Source: Gammaproteobacteria bacterium (GTDB lineage Bacteria; Pseudomonadota; Gammaproteobacteria; Arenicellales; JAANXG01). Taken from it: DNA of 17,749 bases. The notes under the pieces were generated by a model. That model did not search any database. It was not told the DNA's origin and was given only the letters and a program-made list of their open reading frames with translations. The stretch is taken from assembly GCA_018263405.1 (NCBI GenBank), contig JAANXG010000031.1, forward strand, positions 1 through 17,749. The letters run 5' to 3'. Below, piece by piece: positions 1 through 7,914 of this stretch (within the stretch, counting starts at the first letter, position 1; each line of letters opens with the position of its first letter). The position numbers were made by a program, and so were the translations under genes.

Positions 1-156
1 CCGTGCAAGAATGTGGGGGTAGGGTTGTCTTTCAGGGCTGTCGAAAGCACGGAGGCTTTCGCCAGAGCGTACAGGGAGGTATCTACAGCGTCCCTGAAAG
101 ACAACCCTACCCCCACATGATCGCCGATATTGCACGGACTTTTTGAGAAATTACCG
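1..156 (+). repeat. Long-hairpin intergenic repeat, copy A
   Basis: A perfect 27-bp inverted repeat (11-37 against 92-118) encloses a 54-nt core (38-91). The core contains its own small hairpin, cgaaagc/gctttcg around positions 42-61. Outside the arms lie outer ends that are themselves inverted: ccgtgcaa at 1-8 and ttgcacgg at 130-137. On the right the conserved sequence continues through tttttgagaaattaccg (140-156). Here the short outer arm (ccgtgcaagaatg) is on the left and the long arm (catgatcgccgatattgcacgg) on the right. Related copies lie at 13440, 16705 and 17635. The left end may extend beyond the window. It is non-coding and its function is unknown; a MITE-like element or structured RNA are both possible. 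Confidence 0.85.
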
Positions 157-182
157 CAATTAGACATCATATTTTGACCTGC

Positions 183-215
183 CCATCTCAACAGACGTGG
201 ATCATGCTGAGATGG
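183..215. other. 8-bp inverted repeat in gene-free stretch
   Basis: ccatctca (183-190) pairs with tgagatgg (208-215) across a 17-nt loop. No T-run follows on either strand, so it is not a convincing intrinsic terminator for yrfG, whose 3' end lies at 321. A second copy of the motif tttttgaaaacttaccg lies at 249-265 and resembles the outer edge of repeat copy A. I see nothing else in 157-320. Confidence 0.35.
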
Positions 216-320
216 TAACCCCTAAACATGCTGCTATCCGGGAAAAAGTTTTTGAAAACTTACCGCTTAATACCGCTAAGCAATCGAATTTATTCGGTAA
301 CGTAACCGGACAGTAGTGAT

Positions 321-992
321 TTACTCGGAGTTTCCCCGGGCAATCGGCATGATCTCCGTAAACCATTGAATGGCGTCGAACTCCTCGGTGTCCTTGGCGG
401 CCTGTCCCGAATCGGGATGACTCACCGCGAGCAAGTGGGCGATACCGAATTGCCGGGCCGCGCGCAGCACCGGCAGGTTATCGTCGATGAATAAGGTTCG
501 ATCCGGCTCGAAGACATGGTTCGCCTGCAAGTCGTGCCAGAACGACTGGTCTTCCTTGGCGGCACCATAATCATGGGAGCTGACCACGCCATCCACGTAT
601 CGATCCAGCCCCGTTCGATGCAGCTTGATCCCGACGGTTTCCGGATGGGCGTTGGTGACGATCAACGCGCGCTTATCGGTTGCGGCCAGCGCTTCCAGAA
701 ACGCCACCGCCGTGTCCCGGTATCGAATCCCTTCGGCAAGCTCCCGCTTGAGCGCCACGACGTCCAGCCCCAGCGCGCTGGACCACTCATCGATGCAGTA
801 CCAGCCGAGTTGGCCGGACAGGGCGTGCATTCGCGTCCGGATGTGCGCGAGCGCCTCGTCGTGCGACAGTTCGTTCGCATCGGCGTAGCGGCCGGGCAGG
901 TGCTCCAACCAGAACTCCGTGTCGAACCGAAGATCCAGCAGGGTGCCGTCCATATCGAGCAGCACGTGATCGATTTGTTCCCAGTTCAACAT
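321..992 (-). CDS. yrfG: GMP/IMP nucleotidase, HAD superfamily (YrfG-like)
   Basis: This is a cytoplasmic HAD phosphatase predicted to dephosphorylate purine nucleoside monophosphates. All four HAD motifs are visible in the 223-aa product: DMDGT with nucleophile D13 and acid/base D15, the motif II threonine in VTN (T113), the motif III lysine in GAAKEDQSFW (K146), and the FIDDN acidic pair (D170, D171). The N-terminal layout and the SSHDYGAAKEDQSFW stretch fit the YrfG family well. I chose ATG at 992 because the homologous N-terminus begins there; a TTG at 1007 would add five residues. The gene diverges from cysQ with a short spacer. In many gammaproteobacteria yrfG sits near nudE and cysQ; nudE is absent here. 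Confidence 0.85.
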   Translation of the reverse strand: MLNWEQIDHVLLDMDGTLLDLRFDTEFWLEHLPGRYADANELSHDEALAHIRTRMHALSGQLGWYCIDEWSSALGLDVVALKRELAEGIRYRDTAVAFLEALAATDKRALIVTNAHPETVGIKLHRTGLDRYVDGVVSSHDYGAAKEDQSFWHDLQANHVFEPDRTLFIDDNLPVLRAARQFGIAHLLAVSHPDSGQAAKDTEEFDAIQWFTEIMPIARGNSE

Positions 993-1014
993 CTTCGATA
1001 TCGACAAGTATAAT
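985..1014 (+). promoter_or_regulatory. Putative sigma70 promoter for cysQ
   Basis: A perfect -10 box TATAAT at 1009-1014 is preceded by TTCAAC at 985-990 with an 18-bp spacer. Transcription would start near 1021, about 55 nt before the cysQ ATG. The reverse strand of the same stretch reads TATTAT, so an overlapping divergent promoter for yrfG is possible. The -35 box is weak. Confidence 0.45.
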
Positions 1015-1075
1015 ACGGCGCTCGCCGCTTACGCTGCATTACTCACAATAACCCTACGCGCCCTTCCGGTTTGCC

Positions 1076-1912
1076 ATGTCCAATCTGGAGCTTGAAAACC
1101 TGGTTGAACCCGTCTGCGACATCACGCACGAAGCAGGCCGGTCGATCATGGAGATCTATCGAAAACTCGGTGCGGTGCGGACCAAATCCGATGGTTCCCC
1201 GGTCACGGAGGCGGACCGCAAAGCCCACCGGTTGATCGCCGAACGTCTGCGGGCGTTGACGCCCAATACGCCGATTTTATCCGAAGAATCGGCCCAGGCG
1301 CCCTACGCCGAACGGCAATACTGGAGCGAGTTCTGGCTGGTGGATCCGCTCGACGGCACCAGGGAGTTCATCGACCAACGCGGAGAATTTACCGTCAACA
1401 TCGCCCTGGTGCGAAACGGTGATCCGGTACTGGGTGTGGTGGGCATCCCGGCCAAGGACTTGATTTACCGGGGTCACGACGGCGGCGGGGCCTACCGGCA
1501 GCGGGACGATGCCGCCCCCGAGCGCATCCATGTAGCCCACTATCGATCCGGCTCCCCGGTGGTGGTGGCCAGCCGTTCCCATTCCAATACGCACACGGCC
1601 GCGTTCATCGAACAGGTGAAAAAGGCCTGCGGCGGGTGCGCGCTGAAAAGCCTGGGCAGCGCCTTGAAGATCTGCCTGGTGGCCGAGGGCGAAGCGGATG
1701 TGTATCCGCGGCTCGGGCCCACCAGCGAGTGGGACATCGCCGCGGCCCACTGCCTACTCCGCGCGGCCGGCGGACGCCTGACCACGGCGCGCGGTGCCCC
1801 CATCCGCTACAACAAGGAAAACGTTCTCAATCCCTGGTTCGTCGCCGCCGGCGAGAGCGACTTCGACTGGATCAGCCTGACCCGCGGGCTGGCGGACACA
1901 AGCGTGGATTGA
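1076..1912 (+). CDS. cysQ: 3'(2'),5'-bisphosphate nucleotidase CysQ
   Basis: This is an inositol-monophosphatase-fold enzyme that hydrolyses 3'-phosphoadenosine 5'-phosphate (PAP) to AMP, removing a by-product of sulfate assimilation and sulfotransfer. The 278-aa product shows the metal-binding pattern of the family: DGSPVTEAD (D47), SEES (E70, E71), LVDPLDGTREF (D90, D93) and SEWDIAAAHCLL (D220). Length is normal for CysQ. The ATG at 1076 starts a family-typical N-terminus. It is transcribed divergently from yrfG, another nucleotide phosphatase. The 3' end is followed after a short gap by the truncated cyclotransferase remnant on the other strand. Confidence 0.92.
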   Translation: MSNLELENLVEPVCDITHEAGRSIMEIYRKLGAVRTKSDGSPVTEADRKAHRLIAERLRALTPNTPILSEESAQAPYAERQYWSEFWLVDPLDGTREFIDQRGEFTVNIALVRNGDPVLGVVGIPAKDLIYRGHDGGGAYRQRDDAAPERIHVAHYRSGSPVVVASRSHSNTHTAAFIEQVKKACGGCALKSLGSALKICLVAEGEADVYPRLGPTSEWDIAAAHCLLRAAGGRLTTARGAPIRYNKENVLNPWFVAAGESDFDWISLTRGLADTSVD

Positions 1913-1925
1913 ATCGATAGAGTAC

Positions 1926-2034
1926 TAGTGTACCCCGTGTCATGCCGGCCCAGGTAATCGCACTCGGCCAGCATAGTATGATTGGGGCCGCCCCGCCTCA
2001 AAGTTCCGTAGACAAAGACAAGATGCCTGCTCAT
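1926..2034 (-). pseudogene. Truncated gamma-glutamylcyclotransferase (AIG2/GGCT-like) remnant
   Basis: From ATG 2034 the reading frame encodes MSRHLVFVYGTLRRG followed by GPNHTMLAECDYLGRH. This is a good match to the first 30 or so residues of GGCT-fold proteins, including the YGTLRRG and NH signatures. After about position 1942 similarity stops; the frame runs on antisense to the cysQ 3' end to a stop at 1807, giving at most 75 residues where the family usually has more than 110. The catalytic glutamate region is missing. The ATG overlaps the stop codon of the upstream small membrane protein gene (ATGA), so the pair was once an operon. The break coincides with the motif ctagtgtaccccgt (1925-1938), whose inverted copy ends the repeat at 15185-15271. 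Confidence 0.65.
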
Positions 2035-2273
2035 TGGTGTCTCCCCCCGCGGCGCCGGTGGGCCCGCCATTTCCACTTGAGGTTGACTAGGGCGTGGCGC
2101 GCCCAGCGAAAATCCACGGCGAGAAGAATCAGGCCAAGCGGTATCATCCAGAAACCGATAACGGGTAAAAAGCCGAATATGCCGCTGACGATCAGCAGGA
2201 TCCCGGCGCCGATCCGGACGAGTCTCGGCCCCTTTTTGACGGAATCGAACCTCGATTCGAAGTATGATTTCAT
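2031..2273 (-). CDS. Small membrane protein (GFLPVIGFWMIPLGLILLA type), unknown function
   Basis: An 80-aa product with a basic N-terminus (SVKKGPRLVRIG), two closely spaced hydrophobic helices (about residues 20-36 and 39-53) and a strongly basic C-terminal tail (KWKWRAHRRRGGRHQ). The middle FGFLPVIGFWMIPLGLILLAVD resembles a common proteobacterial family of small two-helix membrane proteins whose function is not established. The ATG at 2273 is the natural start. Its stop overlaps the start of the broken cyclotransferase by ATGA. It is divergent from dapF with a 46-bp gap. Confidence 0.65.
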   Translation of the reverse strand: MKSYFESRFDSVKKGPRLVRIGAGILLIVSGIFGFLPVIGFWMIPLGLILLAVDFRWARHALVNLKWKWRAHRRRGGRHQ

Positions 2274-2319
2274 GGCAATAAAACGCTACCGGTGACCGGC
2301 GAGTATACGACACCCTTCA

Positions 2320-3162
2320 ATGAGCACTATGACAATCAAATTCACGAAAATGCACGCCTTGGGGAACGACTTTATGGTGGTTGACGCCGTGCGGCAACTC
2401 ATCGCGTTGACACCGGACCAAGCACGCCATCTGGCTGACCGGCGCCGGGGCGTCGGCTGCGACCAGATCCTGGTCGTGGAGCCGGCGGACGAGCCGGAGT
2501 TCGACTTCCGCTACCGCATCTACAACGCCGACGGCGGCGAAGTTGAGCAATGCGGCAACGGCGCCCGCTGTTTCGCCCGCTTCGTGCGGGATCAGGGCTT
2601 GACCGACAAGACCGCAATCAGCGTTGTAACCAATGGCGGCCCGATGCATCTAAACTTCGAATCGGAGGAATCGGTCAACGTCGACATGGGCATCCCTGAA
2701 TTCGAGCCCGACAAGATTCCGTTCGAGGCGCCGGCCCGGGCACCGACGTATGTGCTCGCGCTGAACGGCACGACGGTTCGGATCGGCGCGCTGGCCATCG
2801 GCAACCCCCACGCCGTGCAGGAAACCGACGACGTGGCCCGCGCGCCGGTGGCGGAGCAGGGGCCGCTGATCGAATCCCACCCGCGGTTTCCCCGCCGTGT
2901 GAACGCCGGTTTCATGCAGATCGTCGACCGCGGCCGGATCGAGTTGAGGGTGTACGAGCGCGGCGTCGGTGAGACGCCGGCCTGCGGCTCCGGGGCCTGC
3001 GCGGCCACCGTGGCGGGCATCCAGCTTGGAAAATTGGACAACCGGGTACAGGTGCGGGTACAAGGCGGGTTATTATTCGTCACCTGGCAGGGCGAAGGCC
3101 ACCCGGTGTGGATGGCCGGCCCCGCGAATACCGTGTTCGAAGGGCGAATCACACTGGAATAA
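2320..3162 (+). CDS. dapF: Diaminopimelate epimerase DapF
   Basis: This PLP-independent epimerase converts LL-diaminopimelate to meso-diaminopimelate for lysine and peptidoglycan synthesis. Both catalytic cysteines are present: C78 in NADGGEVEQCGNGARC and C222 in GETPACGSGACA. The KMHALGNDF start motif and the two-lobed repeat layout are typical, as is the length of 280 aa. ATG 2320 is used; ATG 2329 three codons later is equally plausible, and neither has a strong ribosome binding site. The stop lies only 6 bp from the DUF484 gene, and the series dapF - DUF484 - xerC is a conserved gammaproteobacterial operon. Confidence 0.95.
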   Translation: MSTMTIKFTKMHALGNDFMVVDAVRQLIALTPDQARHLADRRRGVGCDQILVVEPADEPEFDFRYRIYNADGGEVEQCGNGARCFARFVRDQGLTDKTAISVVTNGGPMHLNFESEESVNVDMGIPEFEPDKIPFEAPARAPTYVLALNGTTVRIGALAIGNPHAVQETDDVARAPVAEQGPLIESHPRFPRRVNAGFMQIVDRGRIELRVYERGVGETPACGSGACAATVAGIQLGKLDNRVQVRVQGGLLFVTWQGEGHPVWMAGPANTVFEGRITLE

Positions 3163-3168
3163 CGATCG

Positions 3169-3861
3169 ATGGAAGACCCGAGACAAGAATCCGAAGAGAT
3201 CGAAGAGCAAGAGCGGGTAGCGCGATTTATGCGGGCCAACCCCGACTTTTTCGCACACCGCGCCGACCTGTTGAGCGCCATGAACATTCCGCACGCCCGC
3301 GCGCAAGGCACGTCATCGTTAATCGAGCGTCAGGTCCAGGTGCTGCGCGACAAGCACCGGCACGAGCGCGAGCGGCTCGAGGCTCTGGTGAAAACCGCGC
3401 GCGACAACGAGCGTGTGGGCAACCGGCTGCACGAGATTGCCCTGGAATTGATGATTGCCACGCAGCTCGACACCGTATTCGACTCTATTCCGCCGCTCGT
3501 TCGCGAGTTGTTCCGCGTCGATTCGGCCGTGATCCGCGTCGAACACGAGCAACTCGCCGGGACGCGCAAGGAATGGGTGCATCCCAACGACCCGGCATAC
3601 ATTGAACTGCGTGCCCGCGTGGCCCACGGTCGCAGCGCCGCCGACAATGGTCTGCCGGTCTCCATCAAGGAAAGCCTGTTTGGCGGCGATGCCCCCCGCA
3701 TGCACTCGGCCATGTTGCTGCCGGTCGGCGGCAAGCGGCCCATCGGCGTGCTGGTCCTGGCGAGCGTCGAGAAGAACCGTTTCGAACCGGACCAGGGCAC
3801 CTTCTATCTCGACCGCTTGGGCGAGCTGATGGGCGCGGTGTTGCGCCGGCTGTTCAGCTGA
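3169..3861 (+). CDS. DUF484 family protein (YigA-type, GAF-like)
   Basis: A 230-aa protein of the DUF484 family. The N-terminal part (RVARFMRANPDFFAHRADLL) is the characteristic entry motif, followed by a charged, probably coiled helix (residues 45-80, ending LIERQVQVLRDKHRHERERL). The C-terminal half (about 95-228) has a GAF-like pattern ending with LPVGGKRPIGVLVLAS and a predicted helix. The molecular function of the family is not known to me. Its position between dapF and xerC is the standard one, with only short gaps on both sides, so it is co-transcribed. Start ATG 3169. Confidence 0.88.
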   Translation: MEDPRQESEEIEEQERVARFMRANPDFFAHRADLLSAMNIPHARAQGTSSLIERQVQVLRDKHRHERERLEALVKTARDNERVGNRLHEIALELMIATQLDTVFDSIPPLVRELFRVDSAVIRVEHEQLAGTRKEWVHPNDPAYIELRARVAHGRSAADNGLPVSIKESLFGGDAPRMHSAMLLPVGGKRPIGVLVLASVEKNRFEPDQGTFYLDRLGELMGAVLRRLFS

Positions 3862-3880
3862 GGGATGGCGCCCCGCAGCG

Positions 3881-4783
3881 ATGCAAGCCGCGGCCCGGAC
3901 CCAGCTCGACAAGTTCTTTGAATACCTGAAGTTCGAGCGGCGTCTGTCGCCGCATACCGAAAAAGCCTACCGCCATGATCTCGCGCGCCTGCAGTCGTTC
4001 TGCGAGCGCCGCGGCATCGACCACTGGACCAGCATCGACCCGCGCCTGGCCCGTACCTTCCCGGCGGAATTGCACCAGAAGGGGCTGTCCGCTCGCAGCA
4101 TCCAGCGCATTCTGTCCGCGGCCCGCTCGCTGTACCGCTTCCTGATCCGCGAACGGCAAGCCCGGGCCAACCCCTTTCTCGGCATCCCAGCGCCGAAGGG
4201 CGAAAAGCGCCTACCCAGAACCCTCACCGCCGAACAGGCCACGCTGCTGGTATCGGTCCGGGGGGGCAACAACCCGCTCGCCATCCGCGACCGCGCCATC
4301 ATGGAGCTGTTCTACTCTTCCGGCCTGCGCCTGGCGGAACTCACCGCCCTGGACGCGAGCGAGGTCGATTCGAAAGGCAACGCCCTGCGCGTCACCGGTA
4401 AGGGCGGCAAAACCCGCGACGTGCCGGTCGGCCGCTATGCGGTTGAAGCCATCAACGGCTGGCTAAAAGTGCGCGGCCGGCTGGCCGCCGATGGCGAGCC
4501 CGCCCTGTTCGTCAGCAGGACCGGCGGACGCATCAGCCACCGCTCGGTGCAACAGCGCATCACCATGTGGGCCAAGCGCCAGGGAGTGGCGCAGCACGTC
4601 CACCCCCACATGCTGCGCCACAGCTTCGCCAGCCACCTGCTCGAGTCCAGCGGCGAACTGCGCGCCGTTCAGGAGCTGCTCGGCCACGCCAACCTGAGTA
4701 CCACCCAGATCTACACGCACCTGGACTTCCAGCACTTGGCCAAGGTGTACGACGCCGCGCACCCCAAGGCGAGGAAAAAATAG
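3881..4783 (+). CDS. xerC: Tyrosine recombinase XerC
   Basis: Site-specific recombinase that with XerD resolves chromosome dimers at dif during division. The 300-aa length and all catalytic residues fit: R150 (SSGLRLAEL), K174 (TGKGGKTR), H243 and R246 (HMLRHSFASHLL), H269 (LGHANLSTTQIYTH) and nucleophile Y278. The N-terminal SAM-like core-binding domain (about 5-90) contains SPHTEKAYRHDL and FERRLS. It is the third gene of the dapF operon. In E. coli a HAD gene, yigB, follows xerC; here a DUF2235 gene takes that place. XerC rather than XerD is supported by the operon context. Confidence 0.95.
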   Translation: MQAAARTQLDKFFEYLKFERRLSPHTEKAYRHDLARLQSFCERRGIDHWTSIDPRLARTFPAELHQKGLSARSIQRILSAARSLYRFLIRERQARANPFLGIPAPKGEKRLPRTLTAEQATLLVSVRGGNNPLAIRDRAIMELFYSSGLRLAELTALDASEVDSKGNALRVTGKGGKTRDVPVGRYAVEAINGWLKVRGRLAADGEPALFVSRTGGRISHRSVQQRITMWAKRQGVAQHVHPHMLRHSFASHLLESSGELRAVQELLGHANLSTTQIYTHLDFQHLAKVYDAAHPKARKK

Positions 4784-4811
4784 CCCGAGAGCAAGAACAG
4801 TTGGCGGCCCA

Positions 4812-6362
4812 TTGAAGCATCTCATTGTCTGCGCGGACGGCACCTGGAACACCCCGGACCAGGAAGACAACGGCATCCTCGCGCCCACCAACGTGGTCCG
4901 GTTCCGCAACTGCTTGAGCGACAACGCGCGCATTGCTGCACGAGGCAACAGAAGAAGGGTGATCGAGCAGCGTGTCTATTACCATCCGGGCGTCGGCACC
5001 GAAGGCGGATGGCTGAGACGCACCGCCGGCGGCGCCTGGGGACACGGCCTCAGCCGGAACATCCAAAGCGCCTATCACTGGCTGGGCAGGCACTATCAAC
5101 CCGGCGATCGCATTTTTCTGATTGGCTTGAGCCGGGGGGCTTACACAGTCAGAAGCCTCGGTGGGTGGCTCCACAAGTGCGGTTTGCTGGATCTGACCGG
5201 AATCGAATCCGCCGAAGGTTGGCGGCGCATCGAGGCGGCCTATCGACGCGGATACCGGGAAAAACAGGCACGCGGCGAATGGGCCGAAGACTGGACCTTC
5301 CATCACGACAAGGATCCGCCCATCCGGTTCATGGGCGTGTGGGATACGATCGGCGCCTTGGGCATCCCGGACGACTTGGCCTTACTGAACCTGTTCGACA
5401 AACCGGAAAACTGGCGCTTCCACGACACCACGCTCGGTGACAACATCGGAATCGCGCGGCATGCCGTGGCGCTGGATGAAATGCGCGCCAGCTTCACGCC
5501 GACAGTGTGGACCGCCCACGCCAAGTCCACCGACCTCAAACAGGTATGGTTCCCCGGCACGCATGGCGATGTAGGCGGCGGCTATGCGGAGATCGGGCTA
5601 TCCGACGGCGCGTTGAAATGGATGATCGATGAAGCACGTCGGGCCGGGCTGGCTTTCAGTAGAGATCTCGTCAAGCAGATCGAGCCGGATCCCCATGACG
5701 TGCTGCACAACTCCCTGAAGGGGATCTTCAAGGCGCACCGGTCGCGGCCCCGCGCAGTGCCCAACGTCAGCAACGCGAATCATCCGGTCCACGCTTCGGC
5801 TCGAAAACGGCATCGAACGCCTTCCATCGAACAAGGCCTCTATCGTTCCACACGGGTGTTGAGGGTCAAGCGCGCCGACACGGTCAATGTCTACGCCCGC
5901 GATCATTGGAACTACACCGGCTTGTATCTGCTGCCCGGCGAGTACGAGTTCCAGGCGAGCGGCGAGTGGCTGGACGGCAGCGTCACCAGCGGCCCGGGCG
6001 GTACCGCGGATGGAGAGTTCCAGCTCGGCGAGCTCGCGCACCTGGCCGGTTCCGCCGTGGGATGGCTGGAGCGGGGTTGGAAACGCGCGTTGGGCCAAAA
6101 GCGGGCCGATTTTTGGCTCAGCCGCCGCCACGAACAGTGGCCATGGTTTGCACTGATCGGCGTGGTCGCGAACAGCAGCTACGCCCCGCAAAACGACGGC
6201 ACGCCGGTCCCGCACCAGACCTTTTTGATCGGCCGGGAAAACACGCTCGCGATCGGGGAGGCGGGTTACCTCTACGCCTACGCCAACGACGCCTGGAAGT
6301 TCCATGACAGCAACCGCGGCAGCGTCCGCCTGCAAATCAAGCGCCTCAGCGCCACCACTTGA
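4812..6362 (+). CDS. DUF2235 alpha/beta hydrolase with C-terminal lectin-like domain
   Basis: A 516-aa protein. Residues 1-300 form a DUF2235 hydrolase of the phospholipase-like kind: start motif LIVCADGTWN, nucleophile elbow GLSRG (S107), VWDTIGALG (D178) and FPGTHGDVGGGY (H251), giving a plausible Ser-Asp-His triad. Residues about 345-512 look like a beta-rich domain resembling galactose-binding or LecA-type lectins: VNVYARDHWNYTGLYLLPGEY, GEWLDGS, then GYLYAYANDAWKFHDSNRGS. There is no signal peptide. The start is a TTG at 4812, chosen because DUF2235 proteins begin exactly there. DUF2235 occurs in some type VI secretion lipase effectors (Tle1), but no secretion or immunity gene is seen nearby, so that role is unproven. 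Confidence 0.8.
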   Translation: MKHLIVCADGTWNTPDQEDNGILAPTNVVRFRNCLSDNARIAARGNRRRVIEQRVYYHPGVGTEGGWLRRTAGGAWGHGLSRNIQSAYHWLGRHYQPGDRIFLIGLSRGAYTVRSLGGWLHKCGLLDLTGIESAEGWRRIEAAYRRGYREKQARGEWAEDWTFHHDKDPPIRFMGVWDTIGALGIPDDLALLNLFDKPENWRFHDTTLGDNIGIARHAVALDEMRASFTPTVWTAHAKSTDLKQVWFPGTHGDVGGGYAEIGLSDGALKWMIDEARRAGLAFSRDLVKQIEPDPHDVLHNSLKGIFKAHRSRPRAVPNVSNANHPVHASARKRHRTPSIEQGLYRSTRVLRVKRADTVNVYARDHWNYTGLYLLPGEYEFQASGEWLDGSVTSGPGGTADGEFQLGELAHLAGSAVGWLERGWKRALGQKRADFWLSRRHEQWPWFALIGVVANSSYAPQNDGTPVPHQTFLIGRENTLAIGEAGYLYAYANDAWKFHDSNRGSVRLQIKRLSATT

Positions 6363-6613
6363 ACAACGAATGTAGCGGCGGGTATGTCCCGGCCGCATAA
6401 GAACGACGCGGCCACGCACATCGGACCTTGCGCCCCGGTGATACACTTCCCGTGTTTGATCGTGGGACTCATAACAATGCATGAAATTGATTATAAGAAG
6501 CGGCGTATCGCCGGACCGTCGCTAGCGGCCGTTTGCGCGGTTGCCTCGCAGGTGCTTCCCCGCAGTGCCCGGGAGGCCCATCTCGGCCGCGGAGGCACGG
6601 TGGGGTCGTGCGA
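6363..6613. other. Gap with no confident gene
   Basis: This spacer between the DUF2235 gene and the next operon contains a 77-codon open frame (6384-6617) with an internal ATG at 6479 (MHEIDYKKRRIAG). I find no recognised domain and no convincing ribosome binding site. It is probably leader DNA for the gene at 6614. I see no clear terminator. Confidence 0.4.
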
Positions 6614-7069
6614 ATGAGCCAGGTTCACCGGGTCGATGTGTTCTTTTATGGGTCTTACATGAATCGGTCCGTGCTGGCCAAAGCGAGGATCGATGAACGG
6701 CCTTGCGAGCCGGTGCGCTTGCCGGGCTACCTGCTGGCGATCGAGCCGTGGGCGAATCTGGTTCCCGATACCGCGTCGCAGGCGTTTGGCATATTGACGC
6801 AGGTCAGCCACGCCGAGCTCAATCGTTTGTATACAACGCCGAGCCGGCGCAAGAAAAAGAAGCGGGTCAGCAAGAAGCGCGGCAGGTATTCCCCGGAGGC
6901 CGTGTTGGTGTTCGACAATGCCAATGTTTTGATGCCGGCGCTTTGTTACGTCTCCCATGACATGACATTCGCCGTGCCCGATCCCGGCTATGTGGACCGG
7001 ATACTCGAACCGGCAAGGGAATACGGTTTCCCGGTTGACTACCTGGAGCATATCGAGTCGTTCAAGTGA
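6614..7069 (+). CDS. Gamma-glutamylcyclotransferase-like (AIG2 fold) protein
   Basis: A 151-aa product. The start MSQVHRVDVFFYGSYMN carries the YGS-type glycine loop of the GGCT fold; the C-terminal part (PALCYVSHDMTFAVPDPGYVDRIL, then FPVDYLEHIESF) also fits AIG2-like members. I do not see the catalytic glutamate in a typical setting, so enzyme activity is uncertain. A strongly basic insertion, RRKKKKRVSKKRGR, interrupts the region LYTTPS-YSPEAVLV. I chose ATG 6614; the frame is open upstream to an ATG at 6533, but that extension is unlike the family. Its stop overlaps the GTG of the next gene, so the two are co-translated. Confidence 0.68.
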   Translation: MSQVHRVDVFFYGSYMNRSVLAKARIDERPCEPVRLPGYLLAIEPWANLVPDTASQAFGILTQVSHAELNRLYTTPSRRKKKKRVSKKRGRYSPEAVLVFDNANVLMPALCYVSHDMTFAVPDPGYVDRILEPAREYGFPVDYLEHIESFK

Positions 7070-7803
7070 CCGACGGTGCGGGGACGCTTGACTTCGAAGA
7101 ACTTGACTACGGTGCCACCCCCCTGGGGGAATTGATTCTGCGCCGCCGGCGCGATCCCCGCTTGCCGGCCCGGGATGTCTACGAGGTCAAGCTCGGCGAC
7201 GAGTTCTTGATGTCCAGTGCGTTCACCGAGGGGGAAGTGGCGTTGGCGGATCGGGGGCTGGCCGAGCTGAAAGGCCGTGAACTGGATGTGGTGGTCGGAG
7301 GATTGGGGCTGGGCTATACCGCCAATGCGGTGCTGCGCCATGCTTCCGTCCGTTCCGTGATCGTCATCGAGGCCTTGGCGAGGGTGATCGATTGGCACCG
7401 CCGCGCACTGGTGCCTCTCGGCGAGGCATTGACCCGCGACCCGCGCTGCCGGCTGGTCCAGGGCGATTTCTTTACAAGGGTCGGCTCAGAGTCGGGTTTC
7501 GACGAGCAATCTCCCGGCCGGCGGTTCGATGCCGTGCTGGTCGACATCGATCATTCCCCGCGCCGGTGGCTGAACGCCGGTCATCGCTCGTTTTACGAAC
7601 CCGCCGGCTTGCGCCACGTGGCCGGTCACCTGCATCCCGGCGGGGTCTTCGCCCTGTGGTCGAATGACCTGCCAGATGGGACCTTCGAGCAGGCCCTGGA
7701 CGCGGTGTTCGCGGCGCGGGACTCGCATGTGGTGACGTTCGATAATCCCTATACCGGCGGGAAGTCGGCGTGTACCGTGTATGTGGTCCGGAGCGGGGCA
7801 TGA
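7066..7803 (+). CDS. Spermidine-synthase-like SAM-binding protein
   Basis: A 245-aa Rossmann-fold protein. Residues 75-90 (VVVGGLGLGYTANAV) form the SAM-binding glycine loop, VIVIEALARVIDWHR (98-112) is the acidic motif II, and FDAVLVDIDHSP (154-165) is motif IV. The overall layout matches spermidine-synthase-related proteins, but the polyamine-binding residues cannot be confirmed. It may be a methyltransferase or an aminopropyltransferase. The GTG at 7066 overlaps the upstream stop by 4 bp, which decides the start. A spacer of 111 bp separates it from the transporter operon. Confidence 0.7.
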   Translation: MTDGAGTLDFEELDYGATPLGELILRRRRDPRLPARDVYEVKLGDEFLMSSAFTEGEVALADRGLAELKGRELDVVVGGLGLGYTANAVLRHASVRSVIVIEALARVIDWHRRALVPLGEALTRDPRCRLVQGDFFTRVGSESGFDEQSPGRRFDAVLVDIDHSPRRWLNAGHRSFYEPAGLRHVAGHLHPGGVFALWSNDLPDGTFEQALDAVFAARDSHVVTFDNPYTGGKSACTVYVVRSGA

Positions 7804-7844
7804 CGGCGGCGCGATGGATTGACACCGGCTGGATACGGCCGTGA

Positions 7845-7872
7845 TTGTGCGTTAAACCAGTTTCTTTATAAT
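7845..7872 (+). promoter_or_regulatory. Putative sigma70 promoter of the ABC transporter operon
   Basis: A perfect -10 box TATAAT (7867-7872) lies 16 bp after TTGTGC (7845-7850). A TTGACA hexamer occurs further upstream at 7819-7824 but is too distant from this -10. Transcription would start near 7879, leaving a leader of about 36 nt. A strong ribosome binding site, AAGGAGG (7899-7905), precedes the ATG at 7915. Confidence 0.5.
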
Positions 7873-7914
7873 AAGAGCGATAACGACATCAACCAATTAA
7901 GGAGGCAAAGGACC

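Noticed and set aside
2592..3311. Minus-strand open frame of 239 codons opposite dapF
   Set aside because: It is antisense to a strongly conserved gene and has no recognisable motif.
3881..4783. Tyrosine recombinase as an integron or phage integrase
   Set aside because: Length, sequence and the dapF-DUF484 operon context identify it as housekeeping XerC.
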